Shown here: positions 44,634 through 52,890 of the stretch, one piece after another | How the letters are laid out: each line of letters begins with the position of its first letter | How positions within the stretch are numbered: position 1 is the first letter of the stretch | DNA from: JADKAV01 sp963704075 | GTDB taxonomy: Bacteria; Actinomycetota; Actinomycetes; S36-B12; UBA10799 | Reading direction: 5' to 3' | Assembly: GCA_963704075.1 (NCBI GenBank) | Contig: CAVPGV010000009.1 | Location: forward strand, 248,001-312,000 | DNA: 64,000 bases | The notes under the pieces: generated by a model | What the model was told of the DNA's origin: nothing | Seen by the model: the letters and a program-made list of their open reading frames with translations, nothing else | The model's database searches: none | Translations under genes and position numbers: made by a program

Positions 44634-44740
44634 GTTGGACTTGCGTACGGACGTTGGAGATCGGTACAGACGTTGGACAGGCAACGCCCGTGCAACTCCA
44701 ACCCCGGTGCCCAAGTCCAACATCTGTGCGCAACTCCAAC
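44634..44740. repeat. 107-bp inverted array of 19-bp-spaced GTTGGAS boxes
   Basis: Three boxes GTTGGAC, GTTGGAG and GTTGGAC begin at 44634, 44653 and 44672, exactly 19 bp apart. Three reverse-complement boxes begin at 44696, 44715 and 44734, again 19 bp apart. The two triplets are perfectly symmetric about a centre near 44687, and bases between the boxes also partly pair. It lies directly upstream of the operator and promoter at 44751-44769. Confidence 0.88.
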
Positions 44741-44750
44741 GCCTGGTGAA

Positions 44751-44766
44751 ATACCCCCTGGGGTAT
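44751..44766 (+). promoter_or_regulatory. CsoR-family-type operator
   Basis: ATACCCCC/TGGGGTAT is a near-perfect palindrome with the ATACCCC...GGGGTAT form bound by members of the CsoR family (copper-sensing CsoR and persulfide-sensing CstR). Its right arm overlaps the -10 element TATAGT, so a bound repressor would block RNA polymerase. The type of signal cannot be decided from the site alone. No csoR-like gene is in the window. Confidence 0.7.
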
Positions 44767-44769
44767 AGT
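44764..44769 (+). promoter_or_regulatory. -10 element of a leaderless promoter for the CPxC membrane protein gene
   Basis: TATAGT is followed by exactly six bases (GAAGTC) and the ATG at 44776. It overlaps the operator. No -35 hexamer of quality is visible upstream, which suggests that activity may depend on other factors or on the extended upstream array. Confidence 0.6.
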
Positions 44770-44775
44770 GAAGTC

Positions 44776-45267
44776 ATGCCAACCTGCCCCTTCACGGCCT
44801 TTCTCAGTTGGCCCCTGCGGCGGTGGATCGTCGCTGCGGCCGTGGCTGCAGGCACGTTCCTGCTGCTCGGCCTGAGCACCGCGGTGATCCCCAACCCCGT
44901 CTTCAGCCGAAGCATCCCGCCGACGAGCTGGGCGATGAACGTGCTGATCGTGACGTCGGTCCTCACCGGGCTGCTCACCGCCACATACGTCGCCGCAACC
45001 ACCCCGTCCGGACTAGACCGCAAAGGCACGGTCGGTGCCCTGCTGGCATACCTGGCCATCGGCTGCCCCGTGTGCAACAAGTTGGCACTGATCGTTCTCG
45101 GCGCGTCCGGTGCGGTGCAGTTCTTCGCCCCGATGCAGCCCTATCTGGCGGCCGCGGGGATCATCGCGCTGCTGTGGGCCCTTTCGGTGCGGCTGCGCGG
45201 TGAGATGACGTGCGGCTGGTCCCCGCCGGTCGAACAACCCACTGAGGCCGAACGGCTGGGATCGTGA
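44776..45267 (+). CDS. Small membrane protein with CPxC motif, CsoR-type-regulated
   Basis: A 163-residue protein with about four to five hydrophobic helices, near residues 17-36, 55-74, 86-98, 102-119 and 122-139. Four cysteines are placed at functionally suggestive sites: Cys4 in the N-terminal MPTCPF, Cys97 and Cys100 in IGCPVCNK at a helix boundary, and Cys146 in the tail MTCGW. The arrangement suggests metal or thiol/persulfide handling. I know similar unnamed proteins but no function for them. It is the first gene of an operon with a TDT transporter, which overlaps it (GTGA), under a CsoR-family-type operator. Confidence 0.75.
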   Translation: MPTCPFTAFLSWPLRRWIVAAAVAAGTFLLLGLSTAVIPNPVFSRSIPPTSWAMNVLIVTSVLTGLLTATYVAATTPSGLDRKGTVGALLAYLAIGCPVCNKLALIVLGASGAVQFFAPMQPYLAAAGIIALLWALSVRLRGEMTCGWSPPVEQPTEAERLGS

Positions 45268-46283
45268 GTTTCCGCCTGGACTCGTTCGCGCCCAATTGGG
45301 GGGCGTCGGTGATGGGCACCTCCGTGGTCGCAGTCGCGACCGCCGCGATCGGCTGGCCGGTGTGGATCTCCCGGACGCTTCTCATCCTCGCGTCCCTGGT
45401 GGCCGTCGTGGTCCTGGTGGTCACCGGCGCCCGGTGGGTCCGGCATCGGGAGCTGGCTCTGGCCGACCTGCGCCATCCGATCAAGGGCGGAATGACGGCC
45501 ACGGTCGCCGGCGGCCTTCTCGCCTGGGCCGTGGCGATCGGGCGGATCGGAGCCGGTTGGCTGCCCGACGACCTCGTGACCGTCGCCGTTGCCGTACTGA
45601 CCGTGTCGGGGGCTGTGGTCGCGCTCATGATCGGCTGGGCGTTCATGACCAACCTGTTCACCAGTCAGAGCACCCCCACCGAGCACATCAGCGGCGCCTG
45701 GTTCATCCCGCCGGTGGTGACGATCATCATCCCGCTCGCTCTGGTTCCGCTGGCCCTCGAACTGCCCGACATCTCCGCGGACCTGTTGGCACTCGGATGG
45801 GGTTTCCTTGGAATGGGCGCAGTTCTCTACTTCGTGGTGACCGCGGTGCTGTTCCTGCGCACCGTGTCCCATCCGTTGCCTCCGGACGCCCTGGCGCCGA
45901 CGTTGTTCATCGGGATGGGTCCTGCCGGGCTCATGGGCCTGGACATGGTGCGCCTCGCGCAAGCCTCCGGAAACCCTGGACTGGTCGAGGCGATGACGCC
46001 GCTGGCCACCATGATGTGGGGCTTCGGCTTCTGGTGGATGATCGCGTCCCTGCTGGTGATCCGGCGTGGCTACGGACGACTGCCGTTCTCGCTGTCCTGG
46101 TGGGGTTTCGTGTTTCCGTTCGGTGCGTGGACGGTCGCCACGAGCGTGCTCGCGCAGACCTGGGATGCCGGCCTGTTCGACGTGCTGGCCTGGATCGCCA
46201 CCGTGGTCCTGGTCGCCCTGTGGCTGATGACCTCCATCAGCACCCTCGCCGGGATCCGGCGCGGGACCATCTGGGCGCACTGA
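45264..46283 (+). CDS. TDT family (TehA/SLAC1/Ssu1-like) transporter
   Basis: A 339-residue protein with ten predicted helices. It opens with FAPNWGASVMGTSVVAVA and has FIPPVVTIIIPLALVPLA near residues 149-166 and LAPTLFIGMGPAGLMGLDM near 211-229, blocks typical of the tellurite-resistance/dicarboxylate transporter family. The pore Phe of SLAC1-type channels cannot be assigned by eye. Family members export sulfite (Ssu1), tellurite or dicarboxylates, or conduct anions. It is translationally coupled to the CPxC protein under a CsoR-family-type operator, so sulfite or another thiophilic anion is a reasonable guess. A stem-loop follows the stop codon. Confidence 0.84.
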   Translation: MSFRLDSFAPNWGASVMGTSVVAVATAAIGWPVWISRTLLILASLVAVVVLVVTGARWVRHRELALADLRHPIKGGMTATVAGGLLAWAVAIGRIGAGWLPDDLVTVAVAVLTVSGAVVALMIGWAFMTNLFTSQSTPTEHISGAWFIPPVVTIIIPLALVPLALELPDISADLLALGWGFLGMGAVLYFVVTAVLFLRTVSHPLPPDALAPTLFIGMGPAGLMGLDMVRLAQASGNPGLVEAMTPLATMMWGFGFWWMIASLLVIRRGYGRLPFSLSWWGFVFPFGAWTVATSVLAQTWDAGLFDVLAWIATVVLVALWLMTSISTLAGIRRGTIWAH

Positions 46284-46284
46284 C

Positions 46285-46305
46285 CGGGTCAACTGCGCTG
46301 ACCCG
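46285..46305. terminator. Stem-loop between the TDT transporter and ABC permease genes
   Basis: A perfect 7-bp inverted repeat CGGGTCA/TGACCCG with a seven-base loop begins two bases after the TDT stop codon and lies 13 bases from the convergent permease stop. It is probably a bidirectional terminator. Confidence 0.6.
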
Positions 46306-46317
46306 ACCGCTGTCGCC

Positions 46318-48855
46318 TCACTCGGTGGCGATGGCGTCCAGGATGTCCAGACGGGCCGCACGGCGGGCGGGCAGGGCGGCGGCGAACACGCCCAGCAGGA
46401 CCGCCAGCACCAGGATGACCACGACCGTCGCTACCGGGATCACCAGGATCTCGATCCCGTCGCCGGACAACGCTTGCCGCAGACTGACACCGGCGATCAG
46501 CCCGACCACAACGCCGACCACGGCTCCGGTCACCGCCACCAGTACCGCTTCCCAGCGGATCATGCGCCGCACTTGTCGCCGGGACAGGCCCACTGCGCGC
46601 AGCAGGCCGATTTCACGGGTGCGTTCCAGCACCGACAGGGCCATCGTGTTGACCACCCCGAGGGCGGCGATGAGGATCGACAGCCCGAGCATCCCGTAAA
46701 TGAGAAACAGCAGTTGGTTGATCTGGGAGGTGTTCTGCTCCTTGATCGACGCCTGGTCCAGCACCTGCAACAGCGGGTTCTGATCGGTCACCTGCTCGAC
46801 CTCCGGGAGAGCGGTTTCCGGATCGGCGTCGGGCTGCAAGGTCACGTACAGGAGCGTGTCCTGGGCGGCTCCACCCACCGATCGGTAGTCCTCCTTCGGA
46901 ATGATCAGTCCGCTGAGCAGGCCGGCATCGGTCTGCTCGAACGTGCCTTCCACGGTGAACCCGCGGGTCTGCCCGGAGGGGAACAAGACGCTGACGCGAT
47001 CCCCGACGGACACCCCAGCGGACTCCGCCCACTCGACGTCGGCGATGGCTGTGCCCTGGGTCAAGTCATCGATGGTTCCTGAGGAGACCTGTAGATCGAA
47101 GGCCGAGGTCACCGGTCCCCCGCCCATGGCGGTGATGAGTTGGTCCTCCCCGTCCACCCGGGCGGGGCCCTGCGACTGGGAGACCACGTATTGCACATCG
47201 GGGACGTCCCGCAGCTGGTCGGCGATCTGGGTGCTGAACGGGTTGCCGGTCTGGGTGGCCACGATGTAGTCGGCGCCGAACGCCCGGTCGATCAGATCGT
47301 TGATGGATTCGCGTGCGGACGCGACGACGACGGCGACGGTGGTGACCAGGGCCAGCCCGATCAGTAGCGCCGATGCGGTGGCCGCCACCCGCCGCGGGCC
47401 ACGTGCGGCGTTGCGCCCCGCCAGTTGACCGGAGACACCCCCGGCTTGCATGACGGTCGTGGCCATGCGGGCCGCTCCCATGGCCAACACGGGGGCAAGG
47501 AACACCGCGGCGACCAGCAGCCCGAGGGCCGCGAAGGCGACCCGCGCGACGTTGGGCGTGTCGGAGAACGCCCCCACGAGACCCACCACGGACACGAGCA
47601 GCAGGATCAGGCCCACGATCGTGCGAACCTTCCCGGGCCGTTCGACCGGCGTGGTCGAGTCCCGCAAGGCGGCAATCGGCGGGGTCCGGGCAGCGCGCAA
47701 TGCAGGCAGCAGGGCTGAGGCGACTGTCACCACGACAGCCAGCACGAGCGCCCACACCACAGCCTGCGCGGTCAGGACGACCCCCGATGTCAGCGAGAGA
47801 CCGATCTGCGTGAGCAATGCGGTGAGTCCCAGCGCCAAGCCGTAGCCCAGGGCGATGCCGATCGCCGCGGCCACCAGGGCCAGGACCACGGCCTCCAGGA
47901 GCACGGAGGTGAGAACCTGTCGCTGCGACGCGCCCACCGCCCGCAGCAGCGCCATCTCCTTACCGCGCTGGGCGACCAGCATGGCGAAGGTGTTGTAGAT
48001 CAGGAACGCGGCGACGAACAGCGAGATCCCGGAGAAGCCGAGCAACACGTAGGTGATGAACCCCAGGCCCTGCCGCAACGCCGAGGACTGCTCCTCGACC
48101 TGTTGATCGCGGGTCTTGACCGTCCAACCCGTGCCGAGTTCGGCGGCGATGGCGTCAGCCACCTCCTGGTCGCTGACGCCGTCGTCAGCGGCCACTTCGA
48201 CCGATTGCCATTGGCCGGGCTCGCTGAACAACTCCTGAGCGCGCTCGGGGGTGAAGGCGGTGATCGTGGCCCCGGCCAGCCCCCCGGTCTCGCCGAATCG
48301 GAACACCCCCACCAGGGTGACGGTGAGCGGCCCTGTCGGGGTGACCATCCGGACCTCGTCGCCGACCGGGATCTCGAGTTTGGGGAACGTAACCTCGTCC
48401 ACGACGATCTCGTCATCGGCCTGCGGCGCACTGCCCTGCGTGATCGTCACAACCGACAGCGCGGGGTCCGGCTGCCAGTTGACGCCGAGAGCCGGCGGAC
48501 CATTGCCACCCACCACGTCGCCCTGCGCGTCCAGCAGGTACGCCCCATTCTGGGTGACCGCGCCGGCGGCAGCCTGCACCCCGGGCACCCCGGCCACCTC
48601 GTCGACGGTGTCCTGCGAGATCAGCAGGGTCGCGTCGTCGCCGGTACTCTGCGTGATGTCCTCGGAGACCGCGGTCGTGCGTGTGACCAGCACATCCTGG
48701 GAACCACTCTCGAAGATGTCAGTGAAGGTGCGGTCCAGTGCGTTGGTCAGCATCAGCATCCCGGTGATGAAAGCCACACCGAGAAAGACCGCCGCGGCGG
48801 TCAGCAACAGACGCAGTTTGTGCGCACCGAGGCTGCGCAAAGCGATTGTGAACAT
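46318..48855 (-). CDS. ABC transporter permease, FtsX/MacB type
   Basis: An 845-residue permease with an N-terminal helix near residues 17-37, a large extracytoplasmic (MacB periplasmic core-like) domain to about residue 265, and a first FtsX domain of three helices near 265-400. A further helix pair and a second extracytoplasmic region follow, and a second FtsX domain spans about residues 720-840. The motif RGKEMALLRAVGASQRQV near residues 298-315 and RTREIGLLRAVGLSRRQV near 743-760 are the two cytoplasmic coupling segments. Such proteins work with a LolD/MacB-like ATPase in lipoprotein, peptide or envelope-stress export. Here no ATPase gene adjoins on either side. Confidence 0.9.
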   Translation of the reverse strand: MFTIALRSLGAHKLRLLLTAAAVFLGVAFITGMLMLTNALDRTFTDIFESGSQDVLVTRTTAVSEDITQSTGDDATLLISQDTVDEVAGVPGVQAAAGAVTQNGAYLLDAQGDVVGGNGPPALGVNWQPDPALSVVTITQGSAPQADDEIVVDEVTFPKLEIPVGDEVRMVTPTGPLTVTLVGVFRFGETGGLAGATITAFTPERAQELFSEPGQWQSVEVAADDGVSDQEVADAIAAELGTGWTVKTRDQQVEEQSSALRQGLGFITYVLLGFSGISLFVAAFLIYNTFAMLVAQRGKEMALLRAVGASQRQVLTSVLLEAVVLALVAAAIGIALGYGLALGLTALLTQIGLSLTSGVVLTAQAVVWALVLAVVVTVASALLPALRAARTPPIAALRDSTTPVERPGKVRTIVGLILLLVSVVGLVGAFSDTPNVARVAFAALGLLVAAVFLAPVLAMGAARMATTVMQAGGVSGQLAGRNAARGPRRVAATASALLIGLALVTTVAVVVASARESINDLIDRAFGADYIVATQTGNPFSTQIADQLRDVPDVQYVVSQSQGPARVDGEDQLITAMGGGPVTSAFDLQVSSGTIDDLTQGTAIADVEWAESAGVSVGDRVSVLFPSGQTRGFTVEGTFEQTDAGLLSGLIIPKEDYRSVGGAAQDTLLYVTLQPDADPETALPEVEQVTDQNPLLQVLDQASIKEQNTSQINQLLFLIYGMLGLSILIAALGVVNTMALSVLERTREIGLLRAVGLSRRQVRRMIRWEAVLVAVTGAVVGVVVGLIAGVSLRQALSGDGIEILVIPVATVVVILVLAVLLGVFAAALPARRAARLDILDAIATE

Positions 48856-48909
48856 TGCTTCGAGAGTAGTCGTCCTGGTCGGGCCCGCCCGTCGTCAGGG
48901 CAATCGGGC

Positions 48910-50775
48910 TCAGGGCTGCGATGGGGTCCCGTCACCCTTGAGGGCCTCGCGGATGGTCGCCACGTAGGCCCGGATGCCCTCAGTGGTGAGGTGGGTTCCG
49001 TCGTAGACGAAGTACTCGCGGTGCCCCTCGGAGGCGGCCTCCCAGTCGGCGATCCGTACATTGTCGAACTGCTTGGCCATCCCGTTGATGTTCCGGTTGG
49101 AGTCGTCCATCCAGGAGTTCGGCGTGTGGACGGTCACCAGCACCACGTCGCGGTCCTGCAGGCCGTCCAGGGTGGTCTTGAGCATGTCCCAGTACGCCGT
49201 GCCGTTGGTCCCGGGGTGGATGACGACGACGTCCTGCAGCTGGCCGGCGGCCTTGCGGGCGTTGATACGCTCGACGATCTGCGGGAACTGCCGGGAGACC
49301 GCGGCATCCACCGTGACCTTGAAGGCGCCTTCCAGCGCCCCCGTGGCTCCCAGCATCACAGAGTCGCCGATGGCGGTCATGGGGCGCTTCGACAGGTCCG
49401 CGCCCGAGACCCGGGGCTGGTCATCCGACGGTTGCGGTTCTTCATTCGTGGCCGCGGCCGGTTCGGCCGTCAGGTCCTGCCCCACCTCGGTGCGGCCGCC
49501 GAGGTAGTCCGAAGCGTTGGGCGCCGGTATCGCGGCGAGCGCTGCGCCGGTCGCGAAGATCAGCCCGGCCGCCGCGGCAACCGCTCCGGCGACCCGGACA
49601 CTGGCAGTGGCCACACCGGCCTCCCGCCAGCGATGCCACGTCGCCGACAACGCCCCACGCCGGATCGGGATCTCCAGGTAGCGGTAGGACAACTCGGCGA
49701 CCCCGAACGTCAAGGCCATCCGCAGAATCCAGGCGGGCACCCCGTCGAAGGGCAGGTCGATCCCCGGGCGGGTCACCACGAAGATCGGCCAGTGGTAGAG
49801 GTACAGCCCGTAGGAGCGCTCGCCGATGTAGCGCATCGGCTGGGTCGCGAGCAGCCTGCCGAACGAGATGGCCGGGTGACACGCCAGCGCCACGATCGCC
49901 GCCGAGGCCGCGGACACGACGAGGAAGCCGCCCCGGTACAGCCACGCACTGTCCTCGCCGACGCGGTGGAAGATCGAGAACAGCACGAACACCGCGCCGA
50001 GCGCCGCAGCCCAGAGCACGACCTTGGCTGGGGCGGCGACGGTTCGAGGAAGTGCTCCCGGCCGCCAGACGGTCGCCAGGGCGGCTCCCAGCAGCAGACC
50101 CATCATGTGGGTGTCCGTACCGAAGTACAACCTGCTGGCGTCGCCGGCCTCGGGAACGTTCCAGATCAGCGACCCGAGCGCCATCAGCACGGTGGAGACC
50201 AGCGACACGATCAGGGCGACCCGGCCGACCCCCGGGCGACCGCGCCACCGGTAGAGGAAGACCAGGATCAGTGGCCACAGCAAGTAGAACTGTTCCTCCA
50301 CGGCCAGTGACCACAGGTGCTGCAGCATCGGCGGCCGGCCCATCGCCTCGAAGTACGACAGATCCTGGACGACGTACCACCAGTTGGTCACATAGAGCAT
50401 CGACGAGATGGCGTCCTGACGGAACTGCGCAGCGGCGTCGCGGGCGAACACCAGCACCAGCACCGAGGACAGGGCCAATGTGGCCAGCAGAGCCGGCAAC
50501 AGGCGCCTGGCCCGGCGCAGGTAGAACTGTCCGAACGAGACTGCTGAGGTCCGTTCGATCTCCTGCAGCAGCAGGCTGCTGATCAGAAAGCCCGACAGGA
50601 CGAAGAAGACATCCACCCCGAGGAAACCCCCGGGCACCCCCGCGACCCCCGAGTGGTAGAGCAGGACCGCCAGCACCGCGATCGCACGGATTCCGTCGAG
50701 GCCGGGGATGTACCCCATGGGTGGGGCGACGCGACGCATGTCGGATTGGTGCCGGGGCACAACCGCAACTGACAC
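48910..50775 (-). CDS. OatA-like acyltransferase: acyltransferase-3 membrane domain plus SGNH domain
   Basis: A 621-residue protein. Residues about 20-380 form the acyltransferase-3 domain with about ten helices and GLDGIRAIAVLAVLLYH (its His is the catalytic candidate) and FLGVDVFFVLSGFLISSLL. A linker leads to an extracytoplasmic SGNH hydrolase-like domain (about 466-621) with GDS motif Ser472 in TAIGDSVMLGA and Asp592/His595 in DGTHLTTEG. Such two-domain enzymes O-acylate peptidoglycan, glycans or lipids. The GTG at 50775 was chosen because AGAGG lies about seven bases upstream; ATG at 50739 is an alternative. It is divergent from the secreted propeller protein gene. Confidence 0.9.
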   Translation of the reverse strand: MSVAVVPRHQSDMRRVAPPMGYIPGLDGIRAIAVLAVLLYHSGVAGVPGGFLGVDVFFVLSGFLISSLLLQEIERTSAVSFGQFYLRRARRLLPALLATLALSSVLVLVFARDAAAQFRQDAISSMLYVTNWWYVVQDLSYFEAMGRPPMLQHLWSLAVEEQFYLLWPLILVFLYRWRGRPGVGRVALIVSLVSTVLMALGSLIWNVPEAGDASRLYFGTDTHMMGLLLGAALATVWRPGALPRTVAAPAKVVLWAAALGAVFVLFSIFHRVGEDSAWLYRGGFLVVSAASAAIVALACHPAISFGRLLATQPMRYIGERSYGLYLYHWPIFVVTRPGIDLPFDGVPAWILRMALTFGVAELSYRYLEIPIRRGALSATWHRWREAGVATASVRVAGAVAAAAGLIFATGAALAAIPAPNASDYLGGRTEVGQDLTAEPAAATNEEPQPSDDQPRVSGADLSKRPMTAIGDSVMLGATGALEGAFKVTVDAAVSRQFPQIVERINARKAAGQLQDVVVIHPGTNGTAYWDMLKTTLDGLQDRDVVLVTVHTPNSWMDDSNRNINGMAKQFDNVRIADWEAASEGHREYFVYDGTHLTTEGIRAYVATIREALKGDGTPSQP

Positions 50776-50923
50776 CGCAACCTCTTCCGCGAATGCTGAG
50801 ACTTCATGGTAAGCAGCAGATTCGGCACGACGGCGGAGAACTCGCCCGTGGCGTCCGGGCGGAATCCGCGGATCGGCCGAACGGACACTGTGCACGGGGT
50901 GTGCGATGCAGTTCAATACCCCC

Positions 50924-52174
50924 ATGTCTGTTCGACTACCGGTCATCGTGTCCGTCATGGCGATCGCCGTTCCGATCGGGGCTGGCCCGGTTGCCGCTGA
51001 TCCTGTGGCGGATGGACGGTTCGCGGTCAGTGGCGTCGGCACGAACAACCAGATCACGATCGGTCCCGACGGCAATGTGTGGGTCACGCTGGACGCGACC
51101 AACGACGTGGCCAGGATCGCCCCGGACGGGACCGTCACACAGTTCAACCCCGCTGGCCTGACCAGTCCCACCGGGATCACGGCAGGTCCGGACGGCAATC
51201 TCTGGGTGACCCAGGCCGGCGCCGTCGCCAGGTTCTCACCGGCCGACCCCGACGCCGCGGTGGCATTCGCCATCGCCGACATCGCCGATCCGCGGGCGAT
51301 CACCGTCGGACCCGACGGCAACCTCTGGACCGCGTCCGGGGACAAGGTGATCACCTTCCCGGCCGCGAACCCCGCAGGGTTCACCTCCTACGGTGCGACC
51401 GGAGTCCTGGGCGCCCGCTGGATCACCTCCGGCACGGACGGCAACCTATGGGTGGCGGACTTCGGCGGGCAGCAGATCGTGCGTGTCACGACCGGCGGGG
51501 CCGGCACCGCCTTCCCGACCGGTGGGGGTCCGCAAGGTGTCACCGGTGGCGCTGACGGCCAGGTGGCCTACAGCAACCCCACCGCCGTACCCCAGACCGT
51601 CGGTCGCATCCAGGCACCGGGATCACCGCAGAGCACCGACACCCCGTTGTCCGACCCGTTCGGCGTCGCGTACGGCGGCGACGGCGCCTACTGGTTCGCG
51701 CAGTTCGCGACCAACGACCTCGGCCGGTTGACGCCCGGCGGGGCGTACTCACGGCTGCCCCTGGATGCCGCCACCGGCCCCCGGCAGATCACCGCCGGAC
51801 CGGGCAACACCTTGTGGGTGACCCTCGACCTCACCGAGCAGGTGGCGCGGGTCCGCGGTGTGTCGGTGGCACCGCAGCCGCAGCCCGCAGCCGCAGCCGA
51901 TTGTGCCTTTGCAGACCCGCATCACCAAGGCGCCGAAGAAGTCGTCAGGACCAAACGGGCCAAGGCCCGGGTGAAGGTGCGGTTCTCGGGAACGCCGGGT
52001 GCGAGCTTCCAGTGCCGACTGGGGAAGAAGCCTGTGAAGAAGTGGCGCACGTGCTCGTCGCCGAAGGTGCTGAAGGTCAAGCCGGGTCGCTATCGGTTGC
52101 GGGTACGAGCGGTCCTCGACGGGGCCAAGGACCCGACGCCGGCCAAAGCCCGGTTCCGGATCGTGCGCCGCTGA
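50924..52174 (+). CDS. Secreted Vgb-like beta-propeller protein with C-terminal cysteine-pair domain
   Basis: A 416-residue protein with a signal peptide (cleavage near residue 25, GPVAADP). It then has repeated blades with GPDGNVWVT, GPDGNLWVT, GPDGNLWTA and GTDGNLWVA, as in virginiamycin B lyase-like propellers. A proline/alanine linker leads to a basic domain (about 345-416) containing FSGTPGASFQCRL and RYRLRVRAVLDGAKDPTPAK, a single copy of an extracellular beta module common in actinobacteria. Near 51885-51945 the linker reads more naturally in another frame (IVPLQTRITKAPKK), so a pair of compensating indels is likely. Lyase activity should not be assumed. Confidence 0.8.
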   Translation: MSVRLPVIVSVMAIAVPIGAGPVAADPVADGRFAVSGVGTNNQITIGPDGNVWVTLDATNDVARIAPDGTVTQFNPAGLTSPTGITAGPDGNLWVTQAGAVARFSPADPDAAVAFAIADIADPRAITVGPDGNLWTASGDKVITFPAANPAGFTSYGATGVLGARWITSGTDGNLWVADFGGQQIVRVTTGGAGTAFPTGGGPQGVTGGADGQVAYSNPTAVPQTVGRIQAPGSPQSTDTPLSDPFGVAYGGDGAYWFAQFATNDLGRLTPGGAYSRLPLDAATGPRQITAGPGNTLWVTLDLTEQVARVRGVSVAPQPQPAAAADCAFADPHHQGAEEVVRTKRAKARVKVRFSGTPGASFQCRLGKKPVKKWRTCSSPKVLKVKPGRYRLRVRAVLDGAKDPTPAKARFRIVRR

Positions 52175-52278
52175 CCTTTCAGGCGCTTCGGATTTGAGGG
52201 CGGAGTTGGCGAGCGCTGTGCTGGGGACTGGATGGTCGGCTTCGACCGCCCACACAGATGGGACCCGCACTTCCTTTC

Positions 52279-52316
52279 GGTGAGAATACGACCAGTCACT
52301 GGTCGTGATTTTCACC
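52279..52316. repeat. 38-bp inverted repeat with perfect 19-bp core
   Basis: The core ACGACCAGT-C-ACTGGTCGT (52288-52306) is a perfect dyad with a single central base. The flanks GGTGAGAAT and GATTTTCACC extend the symmetry with three mismatches. It lies between convergent genes, 105 bases after one stop and 190 bases before the other. Confidence 0.7.
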
Positions 52317-52458
52317 AGAAGGTTCCCTCGGATTCCTAGGGGTGGTGGGATTCACCCCACGGGCGCTGAGTGAGGTGCCGCACCTGCCACAACGACCTGC
52401 TCGACACAGAAGGCGTCACCGGGCTGATCCACCCATTGACTCCACCTGAAGATCCCGA

Positions 52459-52480
52459 AGACCCCCCTTTTTCAGGGTCT
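52459..52480 (-). terminator. Stem-loop after the small secreted basic protein gene
   Basis: AGACCC and GGGTCT flank a ten-base loop that contains a run of T on the plus strand (A on the transcript of the minus-strand gene). It starts about 27 bases beyond the stop codon of the gene at 52507-52806. The short stem makes this tentative. Confidence 0.4.
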
Positions 52481-52506
52481 CGCGGCGGAGGTGTACGCCC
52501 CCAATC

Positions 52507-52806
52507 TCAGGTGATGACCTTCCACTTCAGCCGGCCCTTGGCCTCGTTGCCCAGACGCACCTGCACGCGCGCCTTCGAGCCGTCCTTGGCCTTGACGCGG
52601 CAGAAGAAGATCTTGCCCTTGGCCCATTTGACCTTCTTCGGGCACTTGACCTTGACGGAGACCTTCGCCTGCTTCTTGATGCCTTTCTTGATGTTCTTCT
52701 TCAGGACGTCGATCTTCACCGTGCTGGCGGCCTGGGCCGGCGCGCTGGTGAGAGCCGGGGCGGCCAGTAGAGGGACGGTCACGGCCACAGCGATGGTCTT
52801 GCGCAT
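52507..52806 (-). CDS. Small secreted lysine-rich protein, DUF4333-like
   Basis: A 99-residue protein with a signal peptide (residues 1-27, ending APAQA) and a very basic mature part: 20 or so Lys residues in 72. KVKCPKKVKWAKGKIFFCRV near residues 52-71 resembles the DUF4333 pattern V.CP..V....G..F.C.V, where the two Cys form a disulfide. A ribosome binding site (AAAGGGG) and a possible -10 TACGCT (52840-52835) precede the ATG. Function is unknown. The high charge suggests binding to an acidic cell-surface polymer. Confidence 0.75.
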   Translation of the reverse strand: MRKTIAVAVTVPLLAAPALTSAPAQAASTVKIDVLKKNIKKGIKKQAKVSVKVKCPKKVKWAKGKIFFCRVKAKDGSKARVQVRLGNEAKGRLKWKVIT

Positions 52807-52890
52807 GGCAGACCCCTTTCGTCGAAGGTTTCCCAGCGTACGCCGTGCAGCGACCCCCGATCCAGCCTCCAGCCGGACGGATCGCGATCC

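Larger units (their letters stand above)
52175..52506. other. Intergenic region between two convergent secreted-protein genes
   Basis: About 330 bases without a gene I can support. It holds a 38-bp imperfect palindrome (52279-52316), a GGGGTG/CACCCC stem near 52339-52358, and an AGACCC/GGGTCT stem (52459-52480) with a T-rich loop just before the convergent small-protein stop. One open frame here (52370 onward) starts with a CxxC-containing peptide but has no similarity that I recognise. Confidence 0.55.
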
